Of a stretch of DNA of 64,000 nt, positions 17,619-26,399 are shown in pieces. Positions within the stretch are counted from its first letter, which is position 1. Each line of letters opens with the position of its first letter. This DNA comes from Aliiruegeria haliotis (GTDB lineage: Bacteria > Pseudomonadota > Alphaproteobacteria > Rhodobacterales > Rhodobacteraceae). The notes under the pieces are model-generated. The model did not search any database and was not told the DNA's origin. It saw nothing but the letters and a program-made list of their open reading frames with translations. The position numbers and the translations under genes are program-made. The stretch is from contig NZ_PVTD01000006.1 of NCBI RefSeq assembly GCF_003003255.1, forward strand, positions 124,001-188,000, read 5' to 3'.

Positions 17619-18524
17619 TCAGGTGGGCCAGAGAACGGTGCGGGCGGCCTGACGGATCGCCCCGGTCAGTGGTGCGAGCGCCGGGGCCGCAATCCGGCTG
17701 ACCTGCCAATGGAGTGGCGTGTCGAGCGGTAGCGTCGGGTCGAGAGGTACAAGGCGTCCCGCCGCGATATGGCCTTGGACCAGCGGTTCAGGATTCATCC
17801 CCCATCCGAGCCCGGCCAGCGCGGCGTCGACGAACGCCTGCGTGGAGGGAAGGAAGTGACTGGGTGGGGAGAGCTTTCGCCCGCCCTTCATCTGCAACCA
17901 GCGTGCCTGGAGCTGATCCTTCCGGTCGAAGGTCATGACCGGCGCCTCTGCCAGCGCCTCCGGGGTGACGCCGTCGGGGAAATGGGTCCGCATGTAGGCG
18001 GGGCTTGCGGTGGCGATATAGCGAAGCGCCCCGAGCGCGGTGCTGTCGCAGCCTTGAACCGGGGCGGCGTGCGCGGTGACGGCGGCCACGACCTCTCCCC
18101 GGCGCAGCCAGTCGGCGGAATGGTCCTGATCGTCCAGCGTGAGGTCGAAAAGCAGGCCGGGCGCGTCTCCTGCGGCGGCGGCCAGCGCGGGCGGCAGCCA
18201 GGTGGCAAGGCTGTCTGCGTTGGACGCGATACGCACGGCATGGTGCCCGGCTGTTCCCGCGATCGGGCCAATGTCGACGGAAAGCGCCTGTTCAAGCAAG
18301 GCGACCTCCTCCGCATGGCGATAGAGGCGGAGACCCGCTTCGGTGCCAATGCAAGGTTGTCCCCGCCGCACCAGCACGGTGCCCAGCCGCTCCTCCAAGG
18401 ACTTGATCCGTTGCGAGATGGCCGAAGGCGTCACATGCAGCGCCCCGGCCGCGCGGTCGAAGCTGCCGGTTCGGATGACTTCGGCAAGGGCGGCAAGCTG
18501 GGCCGTGTCGATGGAGAGCATCAT
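17619..18524 (-). CDS. LysR-type regulator of ArgP/LysG class
   Basis: 301 residues with an N-terminal winged helix-turn-helix (about 5-65; FDRAAGALHVTPSAISQRIKSLEERLG) and a LysR effector domain (about 90-295). The helix sequence and length resemble ArgP (IciA) and Corynebacterium LysG, which sense lysine/arginine and switch on a LysE-type exporter. The exporter gene lies divergently 98 bases away, and the intergenic region contains a T-N11-A type palindrome at 18559-18576, as expected for such pairs. The second ATG (MLSIDTAQ) is an equally good start. Confidence 0.88.
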   Translation of the reverse strand: MMLSIDTAQLAALAEVIRTGSFDRAAGALHVTPSAISQRIKSLEERLGTVLVRRGQPCIGTEAGLRLYRHAEEVALLEQALSVDIGPIAGTAGHHAVRIASNADSLATWLPPALAAAAGDAPGLLFDLTLDDQDHSADWLRRGEVVAAVTAHAAPVQGCDSTALGALRYIATASPAYMRTHFPDGVTPEALAEAPVMTFDRKDQLQARWLQMKGGRKLSPPSHFLPSTQAFVDAALAGLGWGMNPEPLVQGHIAAGRLVPLDPTLPLDTPLHWQVSRIAAPALAPLTGAIRQAARTVLWPT

Positions 18525-18558
18525 GCCCCAATAGGTTTAGTAAAACTGATCTGACATT

Positions 18559-18576
18559 AGACAGATTAGTTTGTCT
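18559..18576. promoter_or_regulatory. Candidate LysR-type operator between argP-like and lysE-like genes
   Basis: AGACA (18559-18563) and TGTCT (18572-18576) form a perfect inverted repeat with 8 bases between, in an AT-rich part of the divergent gap. This fits the LysR-family T-N11-A rule and probably serves the regulator at 17619-18524. Confidence 0.55.
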
Positions 18577-18622
18577 TATCCCCCTTGGGGCGGTACCTGC
18601 AAGGGGAACGACAACGGAGTGC

Positions 18623-19228
18623 ATGATGACCGAAGCCGCAACACAGGGGTTTTTCCTGAGTTTCAGCCTGATACTGGCAATCGGCGCGCAGAATGCCTTC
18701 GTGTTGCGGCAGGGTTTGCGGCGCGAACACGTGCTACCGGTGGTTCTGGCCTGTGCGGTTTCGGACGCGGTGCTGATATCGGTCGGCGTCTTTGCCTTTG
18801 CCGCGATCTCCGAGCTTTTGCCGGGTCTGGTGCCCGCGATGCGCTGGGGGGGCGCGGCTTTCCTCGCGGTATACGGTGCCATGGCGTTTCGCAACGCCTG
18901 GCGCGGGGGCGAGGCACTGGCCGCGAGCGGCGCGGAGGTGCGACGGTTGGGCCCGGTGCTGGCGACCTGCCTGGCGCTGACCTGGCTCAATCCGCACGTC
19001 TACCTCGACACTGTGGGGCTGATCGGATCGATTTCCGCAGGGTTTCCGGAGGCGCGACCGGCCTTTGCGGTGGGAGCTATCACCGCGAGTTTCGTCTTTT
19101 TCTTCTCGCTTGGCTTTGGTGCGCGCATGCTCCAGCCGCTCTTCGCGCGTCCGGCAAGCTGGCGCGTTCTTGATGTCATCATCGGCTTCGTGATGTGGTC
19201 GATCGCGCTCGGGCTGCTTCTGGGATGA
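18623..19228 (+). CDS. LysE/ArgO family amino-acid exporter
   Basis: 201-residue membrane protein of usual length with six helices. The N-terminus (FFLSFSLILAIGAQNAFVLRQGLRREH) carries the family GAQNAFVLRQG motif, and TWLNPHVYLDTVGLIG is the second conserved block. It is expected to export L-lysine/L-arginine with proton coupling, protecting against excess basic amino acids or their analogues such as canavanine. Regulated presumably by the divergent ArgP-like protein. Two adjacent ATG codons (18623 and 18626) are possible starts, with CGGAG just upstream. Confidence 0.9.
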   Translation: MMTEAATQGFFLSFSLILAIGAQNAFVLRQGLRREHVLPVVLACAVSDAVLISVGVFAFAAISELLPGLVPAMRWGGAAFLAVYGAMAFRNAWRGGEALAASGAEVRRLGPVLATCLALTWLNPHVYLDTVGLIGSISAGFPEARPAFAVGAITASFVFFFSLGFGARMLQPLFARPASWRVLDVIIGFVMWSIALGLLLG

Positions 19229-19347
19229 GGTCCTGTGATCGGGGACGCGCGCGCCGTTGATGGTCGCTTCGGACTGCAGTCCCGATACGCGCTGGCTTCG
19301 CGTTTCCGGCCTTGTCTCGCCGAGGCTGGTGATGTCTTGTCCCGCGC

Positions 19348-20262
19348 ATGGCTGAGACCGCCCCTTCCGTGTCCGCGCAACGCCCGCTGGTTGCTGTCTT
19401 CTGGATGGTCATCACGGGGCTCTGTTTCGTTGGGGTGACCGCAACGGTAAAGCATCTGGGCGGACGGGTGCCGGCAGCGGAGGCGGCATTCCTGCGCTAC
19501 CTGCTGGGGCTGGTTTTCCTTGTGCCGATGTGGCCTTCGCTGCGCCGTGCCCGGCTTACGCGGCCCGCCCGGCGTCTGTTCTGGCTTCGCGGTGGCGTGC
19601 ACACGCTCGGGGTAATCCTGTGGTTCTACGCCATGACGCGGATTACCATCGCGGAGGTAACGGCGATGAACTACCTGGTGCCGGTCTACGTGACCCTTGG
19701 CGCGGCGGTGCTCCTCGGGGAGCGTCTGGCCCTGCCGCGCATGCTGGCGGTGGGCGCGGCAATGGTGGGCGCGCTGATCATCCTGAGGCCCGGCTTCCGG
19801 GACCTCGATACGGGCCACTTCGCGATGCTGTTCACGGCCGTGTTCTTTGCCGCGTCTTACCTGATTGCAAAACGCATGACAGCAGAAGTGTCCCCGGCGG
19901 TGGTGGTGGCGATGCTGTCGATCACCGTCACACTCGGGCTTGCACCATTCGCGGCGGCAGTCTGGATCACGCCCAGCCTTGCCGACCTGGGCTGGCTGTT
20001 CGTCGTGGCCGGCTTCGCGACGGCCGGGCATTTCACGATGACGCTGGCGTTCCAGGCCGGTCCGATGGCGGTCACCCAGCCGGTGACGTTCTTGCAATTG
20101 CTCTGGGCAAGTCTGCTCGGGGCGCTGGTGTTTGCCGAACCGGTGGATGGCTGGGTGCTTGTTGGCGGCGTGCTCATTCTTGGCGCGGTGTCCTTCATCG
20201 CCTGGCGGGAGGCACGGCTGAAGGCGCGCAGCAGCCCGCCGGCGCCGGATGGGCAGGTCTAG
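19348..20262 (+). CDS. EamA/DMT family transporter
   Basis: 304 residues with about ten helices in two EamA repeats (about 15-145 and 160-290). The first repeat contains AAEAAFLRYLLGLVFL and the typical AEVTAMNYLVPVYVTLGAAVLLGE; the second ends in QLLWASLLGALVFAEPVDGW. Members export metabolites or amino acids; the substrate is not predictable. The ATG at 19348 has only a weak ribosome-binding site. It sits 119 bases after the LysE gene and converges on galM, with 66 bases between the stops. Confidence 0.85.
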   Translation: MAETAPSVSAQRPLVAVFWMVITGLCFVGVTATVKHLGGRVPAAEAAFLRYLLGLVFLVPMWPSLRRARLTRPARRLFWLRGGVHTLGVILWFYAMTRITIAEVTAMNYLVPVYVTLGAAVLLGERLALPRMLAVGAAMVGALIILRPGFRDLDTGHFAMLFTAVFFAASYLIAKRMTAEVSPAVVVAMLSITVTLGLAPFAAAVWITPSLADLGWLFVVAGFATAGHFTMTLAFQAGPMAVTQPVTFLQLLWASLLGALVFAEPVDGWVLVGGVLILGAVSFIAWREARLKARSSPPAPDGQV

Positions 20263-20328
20263 GCGCGGATCCTGCGGCGCGGCCACCGGCACGGCAGATG
20301 CGGCGTGCCCGCGCGTTTGTCCGTGAAG

Positions 20329-21327
20329 TCAGCTTCTGGAGAATGTGAAGCGGGTGACCTGCTCCCAGGCATCGCCCGGCGCGACCCGGATCGAGGGGAA
20401 GGCCGGGTTGTTCGGGGCGTCCGGCCAGAACTGTGCCTCCACCGCGAGGCCACACCGCGGACCGTAGCGGCGATGATCGTGGCCACTGGCACCGGGGGAG
20501 GACATGCCCTTGGCGTCATAGATCTGCAGGCCGGGTTCGGTCGTTTCGATCCCCATGGCGACACCATCGGGGCCGGTGAGGCGTCCGACAGGGCGGATGG
20601 CCCGGCGGGCCTCGGCAAGGCAGAAGTTGTTGTCGAGCACATCCGAAGGGCCGAGCGCGCGCGGCGTACGGAAGTCGTAGCGGGTGCCGTCCACGGCGAT
20701 CATCTCGCCAGTGGCAAGGTCGTTCTCGTCAGCAGGCAGGTAGTGGTCGGCGTCGATTTGCAGGATGTGGCCGTCGAACGTCGCGGCGGGGCCAAGATTC
20801 CAGTAGGAATGATTGGCGAGGTTCACGAGGCTGGGCGCGTCGGTCTCCACGCGGAAGGTCAGTGTAAGTGTCGAGCCATCAAGCGTGAAATGAGCGTCCC
20901 AGCGGCGATTGCCGGGAAAGCCGCCCTCGCCGTCGGGCGAATGGGTGGTGAGGTGCAAACGGGTTTCGGTGACCTCTGCGACATCCCATACCTTGATGTG
21001 CAACGCGGCCGATCCCCCGTGCAGGCAGTGGCCACCTGCGCCGTTGGCGTCGAAGGCCAGTTCCCGGCCATCGAGTTCGGCGCGGGCGTTCCTGATGCGG
21101 TTGGCGACCGGGCCGGCAATGGGGCCGAAGAACTGCAACGCGCCGCCCGGCTCATACTCCGCAAGCCGGTCGGAGCCGAGCGTCAACGGTCGGTCGAGCC
21201 CGGTCAGGCGAACGTCCTGCAGTGTGGCGCCATAGGTCAGGATGGAGGCTTGCAGGTCGGCGTTGGCGAGCGTGATCCGCTCGACCTCCGTTCCGAATGC
21301 GGTGGTGCCGAAGGGCTCGCGGGTCAT
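20329..21327 (-). CDS. galM: Aldose 1-epimerase (galactose mutarotase)
   Basis: 332 residues from ATG 21327, which overlaps the GH42 stop (ATGA). Catalytic histidine in the NHSYWNLG motif and the general-base glutamate in GLAVEAQFWPDAPN are present, along with the substrate-site segment GGSAALHIKVW. It interconverts alpha and beta anomers of galactose released by the two galactosidases of this operon, feeding the dehydrogenase that needs one anomer. Cytosolic. It is the last gene of the minus-strand galactoside operon. An extra five residues from 21342 are possible but lack a ribosome-binding site. Confidence 0.92.
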   Translation of the reverse strand: MTREPFGTTAFGTEVERITLANADLQASILTYGATLQDVRLTGLDRPLTLGSDRLAEYEPGGALQFFGPIAGPVANRIRNARAELDGRELAFDANGAGGHCLHGGSAALHIKVWDVAEVTETRLHLTTHSPDGEGGFPGNRRWDAHFTLDGSTLTLTFRVETDAPSLVNLANHSYWNLGPAATFDGHILQIDADHYLPADENDLATGEMIAVDGTRYDFRTPRALGPSDVLDNNFCLAEARRAIRPVGRLTGPDGVAMGIETTEPGLQIYDAKGMSSPGASGHDHRRYGPRCGLAVEAQFWPDAPNNPAFPSIRVAPGDAWEQVTRFTFSRS

Positions 21328-23228
21328 GGCAGATCCTTCCATGTGACATCGGCGGCGGCAATGGTCATGCCGTCATGGGTGACGGGTTCGGGCGAATAGT
21401 TGATGTAGAACCGCCGTGTCGCGGTATCCCGCACGCGCAGCCCGTCGGGCAGTAGGGTGGTCGCAATGCCCAGTTCCTTACAGGCAGTCTGGAGAATGCG
21501 GGAGAGAGCTTCCGCGTCCGGCCAGCCAGCGAGGTAATGCAACGGGCCGCGCCGCACCAGGACCGGCTGACCGGAGGTGGTTTCCACCACCACGTCGGCG
21601 TGCCCTTCGAGGCGTTCCAGCCAGCGGATCACGTGCCCGCCCTGCGCCAGCGGTTCCGCGACCGAAGGGGGCAGGCTTTCGGTCAGAGCAATCGTGGCAT
21701 CGAGATCCGGCAAGGCGGGCGGAAGCGGCACCGGGATGGCGAAGTCCTCGGTGCGCGTGTTGCTGCGCGGGCCGACAATGGCGATGCCCTCAAGCGCGGC
21801 GAGGCGTTCGCGCAGCGGAGCGGGCATCGTGAAGAGCCCCGGCGCCAGAACCAGCTTGTAGGCAGACAGGTCGGGAGTATCCGTCGGCAGAATGTCGACT
21901 GAAAGGCCAAGGCGCCGTAGTCCGCGATAGAAATCGAACACCAGCGCGAAATAGTCGAAATCGGCGCCTTGCGGCTGGATCTCCCAGGCCCATGCGGAGG
22001 GGTAATCGAACAGGATCGCGACCCGTGCCTGAACGGGCGTGATATCGCCCATGGCGGCAAGCTCCTCAGCCAGCTTCGCCGCTTCGGCAAGCGCGGGGGC
22101 CGGGGCGCTGTCGGGCCGCAGCAACCCGGCGTGCATCTGTTCCTGCGCGAACGGGGCCTGACGCCAGCGGAAGTAGCAGACGGCCTCGGCCCCATGGGCG
22201 ATGGCCTCCCACGCCCAAAGGCGGGCCATGCCGGGCATGGGAGCAGGGTTGTAAGGCGCCCAGTTCACCGGACCGGGCTGCTGCTCCATCACCCACCAGC
22301 GGCCACGGCCGACAGCGCGATAGAGGTCGTGGTGCAGCGCCTGCATGTCCGGATCGCCCTGGCGCAGGAACCGGTGCTTGTGCTCGGAGGTCTCGTCAAC
22401 CCGGTCCGAAAGGAAGCCAATCGGGTAGCTGTCCCACGAGGCAATCTCCAGATCCGCGCCGACGTCGAAATGGTCGAACTCCAGAATGCGGCCCATGTAG
22501 TTGTGGATCAGTGGCGCACCCGTGAGCCGGTGCAGCACATCCGCCTGCGCCTTGTTGAAGGCCACGACCATGTCGGAATGGTAGCGTCGCCAGTCCATCA
22601 CATGGGCGGGATTGGGTTCGGTCACCGTCAGGTTCGGCGCGTCGATCTCTGCGAATTCCGCGTAGTCCATCGACCAGAAGATGTTGCCCCAGGCGCGGTT
22701 CAGCGCCTCCGGCGACTGGTATTTCTGCGCCAGCCAGTTGCGGAACCCTTCGACCGCGGTCCGGGAGAAGGACACGGTGGTCTCGTGGCAGGCATATTCG
22801 TTGTCGATCTGCCAGGCCTGAACATGCGGATTGCGACCGTAGCGTTCTCCCAGAAGGCGCGCGATGCGGACGCATTCCGCGCGGTATCCCGCGTGCGAGA
22901 AATCGTAGTGACGACGGGAGCCGAACCGGCGTGGATTGCCCTGGGCGTCGACGGCGAGCATGTCGGGATGCTTGTCGATCATCCAGCGCGGCGGCGTGGC
23001 TGTCGGTGTCCCCAGCACAACCTTGAGCCCGGCGTTGCCAAGCACGTCGATGGCGCGGTCGAGCCAGTCGAACGTCAGTTTTCCGGGCTCGGCCTCAAGC
23101 CTGGACCAGGCAAACTCGCCGATCCGCACCCAGGTCAGGCCGGTTTCGGCCATGCGACGGGCATCTTCGGCCCAGACCTCTTCTGGCCAGTGCTCCGGAT
23201 AGTAGCAGACACCGAGCGCCGGTTTCAC
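21324..23228 (-). CDS. Beta-galactosidase, glycoside hydrolase family 42
   Basis: 634 residues. The GTG start at 23228 overlaps the lactonase stop (GTGA). The family-typical opening GVCYYPEHWPEE is present. Acid/base glutamate is E144 in QIDNEYACH and the nucleophile is E315 in WVMEQQPGPVNW. Domains: TIM barrel (about 1-380), trimerisation domain (about 390-580) and a small beta C-terminal domain. No signal peptide, so it acts in the cytosol on imported beta-galactosides such as lactose or short galactooligosaccharides. Its place beside an alpha-galactosidase and De Ley-Doudoroff genes makes galactose the expected product. Confidence 0.93.
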   Translation of the reverse strand: MKPALGVCYYPEHWPEEVWAEDARRMAETGLTWVRIGEFAWSRLEAEPGKLTFDWLDRAIDVLGNAGLKVVLGTPTATPPRWMIDKHPDMLAVDAQGNPRRFGSRRHYDFSHAGYRAECVRIARLLGERYGRNPHVQAWQIDNEYACHETTVSFSRTAVEGFRNWLAQKYQSPEALNRAWGNIFWSMDYAEFAEIDAPNLTVTEPNPAHVMDWRRYHSDMVVAFNKAQADVLHRLTGAPLIHNYMGRILEFDHFDVGADLEIASWDSYPIGFLSDRVDETSEHKHRFLRQGDPDMQALHHDLYRAVGRGRWWVMEQQPGPVNWAPYNPAPMPGMARLWAWEAIAHGAEAVCYFRWRQAPFAQEQMHAGLLRPDSAPAPALAEAAKLAEELAAMGDITPVQARVAILFDYPSAWAWEIQPQGADFDYFALVFDFYRGLRRLGLSVDILPTDTPDLSAYKLVLAPGLFTMPAPLRERLAALEGIAIVGPRSNTRTEDFAIPVPLPPALPDLDATIALTESLPPSVAEPLAQGGHVIRWLERLEGHADVVVETTSGQPVLVRRGPLHYLAGWPDAEALSRILQTACKELGIATTLLPDGLRVRDTATRRFYINYSPEPVTHDGMTIAAADVTWKDLP

Positions 23229-24085
23229 AATATCACCTTGTGTTCGCGCTGGCCCTTGGCGACATCGGGGATCGCGAAGGTCATGCCGTTCTCTGGTTGG
23301 TCTGCGAGCGTTTCGGCAGGAAGGTCGATCATGGCAGAGGTCACGAAGAGCGTGGTTAGATCGGGCCCGCCAAACGCGGGGCAGGAGGCCTGTTGCGCCG
23401 GAACCTCAACGGTCTGCACCAGGGCGCCGGAGCGATCGTAGGCCGCCACGCGGGACGCGCCCCACTGGGCGTTCCAGAACGTGCCATCGGCCCCCATCAC
23501 AGCGCCATCCGGACCCCAGCTTTCCGAGCGGAAATCCAGAAAGATCTCGGACTCGCCCACGGGCCATCCGTCCGCCTCGGACAGGCGGATCTTGCGGACC
23601 ACATGCTCGGCGGTGTCGCAATAGCAGGCAAAGCCGCCTTCGGGGTCGAAGCAAATCGCGTTGGTGATGGAGATGTCGGGGATGATCTTGCGGACCTCGC
23701 CACGGTAGTAGCGATAGATCGCGCCGGCGCCGGGTTCGGCGTTGAAGCCCATGGTGCCGATCCAGAACCCGCCCCATGGATCTGCGCGGCCATCGTTGGA
23801 TCGCGTGACAGGGTTGTCGGCCTCAAGGGGAGCGACATGGTCCTGCGCCCCGCTGTCGAGGTCGAAGGAAAAGAGTGCAGATTCGGAGGCGACAAGAAGC
23901 TGCGTGTCGCTGATCCAGCCGGCGGCCGAGACGTGCTCCTTGAAGTCCCAGCCGCGGGTCTTGTCGTCCTCGCGGGTCAGCAATTTCTTCTGGATGATGT
24001 CGAACCAGAACAGCTGGTTGCGGGAGGGGTGCCAAAGCGGCCCCTCGCCAAGCGTGCAGATCGTCGGGTCAAAGATCGTGGTCAT
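23225..24085 (-). CDS. SMP-30/gluconolactonase family lactonase
   Basis: 286-residue six-bladed beta-propeller. The metal-ligand glutamate is in LGEGPLWHPSRNQLFW (about residues 13-28), and later ligands lie in the RSNDGRADPWGGFWIGT segment (about 105-120) and GPDGAVMGADG. Family enzymes open sugar lactones; the gene order (dehydrogenase, kinase, aldolase) points to D-galactono-lactone to galactonate. ATG 24085 overlaps the dgoA stop. Arabinono- or gluconolactone are alternative substrates. Confidence 0.85.
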   Translation of the reverse strand: MTTIFDPTICTLGEGPLWHPSRNQLFWFDIIQKKLLTREDDKTRGWDFKEHVSAAGWISDTQLLVASESALFSFDLDSGAQDHVAPLEADNPVTRSNDGRADPWGGFWIGTMGFNAEPGAGAIYRYYRGEVRKIIPDISITNAICFDPEGGFACYCDTAEHVVRKIRLSEADGWPVGESEIFLDFRSESWGPDGAVMGADGTFWNAQWGASRVAAYDRSGALVQTVEVPAQQASCPAFGGPDLTTLFVTSAMIDLPAETLADQPENGMTFAIPDVAKGQREHKVIL

Positions 24086-24687
24086 TGGACGGCCGTATCG
24101 TAGGCGGAAACGAGGTCGCGGGCGCGTTCGGAAATCGCATCTGTGTCCATGCCGGGTTTGAACAGGGCAGAGCCGATGCCGAAACCGTCGGCCCCGGCGG
24201 CAATCCAGTCGCGGAAGTTGTCCGGTCCGGCGCCGCCCACGGCATAGACCTCGGTGTCCTTCGGCAGCACGGCGCGCAGCGCTTTGAGGCCCGCGGGGCC
24301 GGCCATGTCACCCGGAAAGAGCTTCAGCCCGGTGGCGCCTGCGTCGAGCGCGGCGAAAGCCTCGGTCGGGGTGAAGATGCCGGGCCAGGACTGCATGTCG
24401 AGCGCGCGGGTGGCGCGGATGACGTCCGGAACGCAATTTGGAGAGACAATGAGCTTGCCGCCGGCATCGTATACCGCGCGAACGTCCTCGACGCCAAGCA
24501 CGGTGCCCGCGCCGATCAGGGCGCGTTCGCCCACGGCCTTGACCATCTCGCCGATAGAGGTCAGCGGATCGGGAGAGTTCAGGGGCACTTCGATCCGGTC
24601 GATGCCGGCGTCTACGAGTGCCGTGGCGGCGGCGGCGGCCTGCGACGGGGCAATGCCTCGGAGGATGGCGATGATGGGACGGCTCAT
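24082..24687 (-). CDS. dgoA: 2-dehydro-3-deoxy-6-phosphogalactonate aldolase
   Basis: 201 residues of the KDPG/KDPGal class I aldolase family, of normal length. Conserved blocks: IAILRGI (about 5-11), IEVPLNSPDP (about 32-41), GAGTVL and the Schiff-base lysine in GLKLFPGD. The SPDP sequence, rather than the TLRT of Eda enzymes, supports the galacto-specific DgoA assignment. Product: pyruvate and glyceraldehyde-3-phosphate. Cytosolic. Overlaps both neighbours (ATGA upstream and downstream), so it is translated in a coupled chain with dgoK. Confidence 0.9.
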   Translation of the reverse strand: MSRPIIAILRGIAPSQAAAAATALVDAGIDRIEVPLNSPDPLTSIGEMVKAVGERALIGAGTVLGVEDVRAVYDAGGKLIVSPNCVPDVIRATRALDMQSWPGIFTPTEAFAALDAGATGLKLFPGDMAGPAGLKALRAVLPKDTEVYAVGGAGPDNFRDWIAAGADGFGIGSALFKPGMDTDAISERARDLVSAYDTAVQ

Positions 24688-25592
24688 GAGGTGGCCTTTG
24701 CAAGTTTGGTCCGGGCGGCGGCGAGCCCCTTGAGGGACATGCCGTCGCCATCGGCGATGGTGGCGGAGGCGCCGAGGGTTTCGAGCGCGGTGGCATAGAG
24801 TTGGCAGAGCTTGCCGGCGCCGACGATGGCGATGGCCTGGCCGAGCCAGTAGGGACGGGTTGCGGCAAGTTCGGACCCGATGAGCTGGCCAGAAAGGCTG
24901 GCGCGGGCCGTGCCGGGTTCCAACCCGTCGAGCAACCCTTGCGCGCGCAGGGAAAACAGCCGCGCCGCGAGTTTTTCCGGGCGGGACACGGCGTCGCCGA
25001 CGGCTGCGGCGAAGGCGTCGTCATCCCAGCCCTCGCCTGTCACGGAATGGCGCAGGATCGTGTTGGCCGAAAGCGCGGCAAAGATGTCGCCGGTCATGCA
25101 GGTCTGGAAAGAGACGACTTCACCGGCGGACACATGGCACCACTTGGTATGCGTGCCCGGAAGGCAGACGACGCCGTCGAACTGTGGGTTGAGCGCCTGG
25201 AAACCGGCGATCTGGGTCTCCTCTCCGCGCATGACATCAGCCGGCTCGGCCTGGCTAAGACCTCCGATGATGCGAAAGGTCAGACGCGGGTCGCGGGTCG
25301 GCGCAAGGGTCAGCCCGGCGCCGAGCGGTTCGCAGGGCACGGGTGTATAGGCCGCCTCGACCCAGCCCTGGCGTGCTCCGACCATGCCGCAGGCGATGAC
25401 GTCGATCGCGGTGTCCGCACTGGTATGCGGCCCGATCAGGTCGAGCAGTGCCGGTTCGAACTGCTCCGGCGCAAGCCCGCCCATCCCGGTGTCGGAATCT
25501 TCGGACCAGAGCACGGTGCCGTCCGCACTCATCCCCCAGGCCCGCAGGGTCGATGTGCCCCAGTCTACAGCGATCCAGTCCATTCCAGTCAT
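24684..25592 (-). CDS. dgoK: 2-dehydro-3-deoxygalactonokinase
   Basis: 302 residues starting at ATG 25592 (MTGMDWIAVDWGTSTLRAW), whose phosphate loop DWGTSTLR is typical of DgoK. FDGVVCLPGTHTKW is the second conserved block, and GELVG-like adenosine contacts occur near SLSGQLIGSEL. It phosphorylates 2-keto-3-deoxygalactonate at O6 with ATP. The start overlaps the SDR stop (ATGA), and the end overlaps dgoA. A longer in-frame start at 25757 falls inside the SDR gene and is rejected. Confidence 0.92.
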   Translation of the reverse strand: MTGMDWIAVDWGTSTLRAWGMSADGTVLWSEDSDTGMGGLAPEQFEPALLDLIGPHTSADTAIDVIACGMVGARQGWVEAAYTPVPCEPLGAGLTLAPTRDPRLTFRIIGGLSQAEPADVMRGEETQIAGFQALNPQFDGVVCLPGTHTKWCHVSAGEVVSFQTCMTGDIFAALSANTILRHSVTGEGWDDDAFAAAVGDAVSRPEKLAARLFSLRAQGLLDGLEPGTARASLSGQLIGSELAATRPYWLGQAIAIVGAGKLCQLYATALETLGASATIADGDGMSLKGLAAARTKLAKATS

Positions 25593-26359
25593 CCTGTTGT
25601 TACCACCCCGCCATCGAGCACCAGCGCCTGCGCCGTCATGGCGGCAGACGCGTTCGAGGCGAGAAAGAGGGTGCCGCCGACCATGTCTTCGGGCCCGAGG
25701 GTCCGCTTCAGGCATTGCCGTTCGAGATGTTGCTCCATTCCCTCTGGCGTCAGCCACTTGTCGAGCTGGCGCTGGGTGACGACCATGCCGGGAAGGAGCG
25801 CGTTGACGCGGATGCCGTCGGGGCCGAACTCCCGTGCCAGCGTCCGGGTGAGGCCGGTGATGGCGGCGTTGGCGGTGATGTAGGGCGCGTAGCCGTGGGT
25901 CGCCATCATGTAGCTGATCGAGGACATGTTGACGATCGCGCCGCCGCCCGCGGCCTGCATGCCGGGGATTACCTTCTGTGCCGCGAAGAAATAGGGCTTG
26001 AGGTTGATCGCCATTGAGGCGTCCCAGAAGGCCTCGTCGATGCCGAGTGTGTCGTGGCGTGAATCGTCGGCAGCGTTGTTGACCAGCACCCGTACCGGGC
26101 CATGCGCTTCGGCCGCGGCGTCGAGGGCGGCACGCAGGGCGTCGAGGTCGGTGATATCGGTGGGAAGGAACAGCGGTGCGGTGCCCGTCTTTTCTTTCAT
26201 CTGGTCGCAGAAGGCACTTGCGTCGGAGCGCTGCACAAAGGCCGCACGGGCGCCCTGTTGCAGAAAGCCCTCGGTCAGGGCGGCGCCGATGCCGGAGCCG
26301 CCACCGGTAATGAATACCGAGGCGCCGGCGAGGTCGGGATAGATTGGATGGTCGGTCAA
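25589..26359 (-). CDS. SDR family oxidoreductase, likely galactose 1-dehydrogenase role; catalytic Lys replaced by Asn
   Basis: 256-residue short-chain dehydrogenase. The cofactor loop is GGGSGIG (about residues 18-24), and VNNAADD and the catalytic serine in NMSSISY are present. The catalytic tyrosine is in APYITAN; the residue four after it is Asn (codon AAC), where the family has Lys. The C-terminal segment RQCLKRTLGPEDMVGGTLFLAS is family-typical. The start is TTG at 26359, with GGAGG spaced 5 bases before it; upstream GTG/TTG codons lack a site. Its position, with lactonase, kinase and aldolase but no other dehydrogenase, suggests oxidation of D-galactose to galactonolactone. The missing lysine makes activity uncertain unless another residue substitutes. 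Confidence 0.75.
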   Translation of the reverse strand: MTDHPIYPDLAGASVFITGGGSGIGAALTEGFLQQGARAAFVQRSDASAFCDQMKEKTGTAPLFLPTDITDLDALRAALDAAAEAHGPVRVLVNNAADDSRHDTLGIDEAFWDASMAINLKPYFFAAQKVIPGMQAAGGGAIVNMSSISYMMATHGYAPYITANAAITGLTRTLAREFGPDGIRVNALLPGMVVTQRQLDKWLTPEGMEQHLERQCLKRTLGPEDMVGGTLFLASNASAAMTAQALVLDGGVVTTG

Positions 26360-26399
26360 TTGGGCCTCCGGGGGATGCACGTAACCTTGCACCAACCGC

